From: a bacterium
GTDB lineage: Bacteria; Chlamydiota; Chlamydiia; Chlamydiales; SM23-39
Assembly: GCA_021818045.1 (NCBI GenBank)
Contig: JAKAFF010000083.1
Coordinates: 1 to 6,486 of the forward strand
DNA: 6,486 nucleotides
Direction: 5' to 3'
Part shown: piece by piece, positions 5,858-6,486 of the stretch
Layout: each line of letters begins with the position of its first letter
How positions within the stretch are numbered: position 1 is the first letter of the stretch
Notes under the pieces: generated by a model
Databases searched by the model: none
What the model was told of the DNA's origin: nothing
Seen by the model: the letters and a program-made list of their open reading frames with translations, nothing else
Translations under genes and position numbers: made by a program

Positions 5858-5999
5858 AGAACCTCTTGCATAACCACAATCCCTTGCCCTTGCCCAATTA
5901 ATGCTGTTTCTGGGCCATCTTGATCAACATAGACACTAGATTTTTTTTGGGCAAGGGCACGGGCAAGGGAATTTTTAATACATCAAAAACTTCATTCAT
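5854..5999 (-). pseudogene. Small hypothetical gene interrupted by a frameshift
   Basis: From ATG at 5999 the frame reads MNEVFDVLK and then continues as a poor Pro/Leu-rich peptide to a stop at 5899-5897. If one A is added to the A5 run at 5976-5972, the frame runs on as NSLARALAQKK, SSVYVDQDGPETALIG and IVVMQEVL to a TAA at 5856-5854, giving about 48 residues of ordinary composition. A slip in the A8 run at 5948-5941 could also join the frames. The ATG follows the stop of the membrane-protein gene by 18 bases on the same strand, and the end overlaps the trpS stop, both of which fit a real small gene. It may be a decayed gene, a sequencing or assembly error in a homopolymer, or a product of slippage. 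I do not recognise the family. Confidence 0.45.
5880..5970. repeat. Inverted repeat downstream of trpS
   Basis: TGCCCTTGCCCAA (5885-5897) pairs perfectly with TTGGGCAAGGGCA (5947-5959), and TCCCTTGCCC (5880-5889) can alternatively pair with GGGCAAGGGA (5961-5970). The loop is about 50 bases. On the plus strand a T5 run follows the right arm (5972-5976), so a weak trpS terminator is possible, but the loop is long. The arms also code for LARALAQ and GQGQG in the small broken frame, so the symmetry may be a side effect of codon use. Confidence 0.4.
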
Positions 6000-6017
6000 G
6001 AAGGGTATATGGCATGT

Positions 6018-6332
6018 CTATTTTTCTTTGTCTTCTGGGGAAACAAACTCCCGAAACAAGACATAGATCGCGCCTAATGTAAATAGCGTCGGCAAAAAGA
6101 TGCGCCACGAAATATCGTACTGCACAGTGATAAACGTTCCCGCAAAGACCAAAAGTGAGATGAAGGTATCGTAAAGCCTTCCCAATAAGTATTGGCGTAG
6201 TGCTAAGGGCAGGCCGATGACGAGCATAATGCCGGGCCACCAAGCGTCTGTGAAGAATAAGATGGCAAGGCCGATCAGAAACAGTGCAGTAGAAAGGGTG
6301 TGCGCTCTTTTTTTGGACGTGATAGGGTTCAT
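6018..6332 (-). CDS. Small multi-span inner-membrane protein, function unknown
   Basis: A 104-residue hydrophobic protein. After a basic start (MNPITSKKRAHT), hydrophobic stretches at about 13-27 (LSTALFLIGLAILFF), 33-46 (PGIMLVIGLPLALR), 57-70 (FISLLVFAGTFIT) and 80-95 (RIFLPTLFTLGAIYVL) predict three or four membrane spans, followed by an acidic tail VSPEDKEK. The first pair around WWPGIML recalls the small LiaI/LiaF-type transmembrane hairpin found in many bacterial membrane proteins, but this is only a resemblance. The ATG at 6332 is chosen because of the AAGGAG site 5 bases upstream; a longer frame starting at TTG inside the repeat end (6410) has no such site. The small frameshifted gene follows it on the same strand. 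Its upstream region is short and abuts the second repeat copy. Confidence 0.8.
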   Translation of the reverse strand: MNPITSKKRAHTLSTALFLIGLAILFFTDAWWPGIMLVIGLPLALRQYLLGRLYDTFISLLVFAGTFITVQYDISWRIFLPTLFTLGAIYVLFREFVSPEDKEK

Positions 6333-6337
6333 CGAGT

Positions 6338-6343
6338 CTCCTT
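6338..6343 (-). promoter_or_regulatory. Shine-Dalgarno site that fixes the start of the membrane protein
   Basis: AAGGAG on the minus strand lies 5 bases ahead of the ATG at 6332. It favours this start over a 26-residue longer version that would begin with TTG inside the dispersed repeat. Confidence 0.75.
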
Positions 6344-6392
6344 GGTATTTTTTCAACATAGCAGTTTGCGGATATATTTTGCTGTGCGAGAT

Positions 6393-6486
6393 ATACACAA
6401 ATGAGTTCAAAAGTTAGTTTTAGGCAACGCGAAAGCTGGCGGAATTCGCCTATCGTAAGTGACCTGACCTGATCTAAGGTTTGTAT
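6393..6486. mobile_element. Second copy of the MITE-like element, cut by window edge
   Basis: Bases 6393 to about 6465 match 4611-4683 with only about five substitutions, including the outer end ATACACAAATGA, the middle part GGCAACGCGAAAGCTGGCGG and the inner CTATCGTAAGTGACC. After this the sequence departs (TGACCTGATCTAAGG), so the centre differs from the first copy. The right arm would lie beyond the window. It starts about 60 bases upstream of the membrane-protein gene. Confidence 0.8.

Noticed and set aside
6018..6410. Longer 130-codon version of the membrane protein starting inside the repeat end
   Set aside because: It needs a TTG start with no ribosome-binding site, while the ATG at 6332 has AAGGAG at the right distance. 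The extra residues come from repeat and spacer DNA.

Overview
The window looks like a piece of chromosome from a member of the Chlamydiota, probably an environmental (Parachlamydia/Waddlia/Simkania-like) lineage rather than Chlamydia itself. The main reason is the large minus-strand kinase gene: its kinase domain has DWG in place of DFG, and its long C-terminal half matches my memory of chlamydial PknD. It also lies next to the start of valS, as I recall for Chlamydia. The genus cannot be settled from the sequence alone.

Layout. Positions 1-3111 (minus strand) hold a compact unit read right to left: pknD, then a Nudix hydrolase overlapping it by ATGA, then the first 31 codons of valS running off the left edge. 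Positions 3121-3281 are intergenic and hold a 46-bp palindrome and a G/C-rich hairpin. Positions 3282-4587 (minus) hold two tandem, clearly related hypothetical genes of 204 and 207 codons. They share spaced Trp/Cys motifs and an identical A7-GGAG ribosome-binding leader; I do not recognise the family. Positions 4611-4771 are a 161-bp near-perfect palindrome that looks like a MITE. It sits in the divergent intergenic region before trpS (4856-5857, plus). Downstream and convergent to trpS lies a small frameshifted reading frame (5854-5999, minus), then a small multi-span membrane protein (6018-6332, minus). A second copy of the MITE begins at 6393 and runs off the right edge.

The most notable structure is the dispersed repeat. 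Its 13-bp end, TATACACAAATGA, or a one-base variant occurs seven times in 6.5 kb: both ends of the 4611-4771 element, both ends of the mini palindrome at 3165-3210, the left end of the 6393 copy, a solo end that forms the last codons and stop of the 207-codon gene, and a solo match inside the Nudix gene. The two paralogous genes are each bounded on both sides by repeat ends, giving a repeat-gene-repeat-gene-repeat arrangement. This suggests, but does not prove, that the repeats helped duplicate or move these genes.

Functionally the window mixes housekeeping genes (TrpRS, ValRS), a signalling kinase coupled to a probable ADP-ribose or other nucleoside-diphosphate hydrolase, and lineage-specific accessory genes shaped by small non-autonomous repeats. 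No RNA genes, CRISPR arrays or transposase genes were seen.
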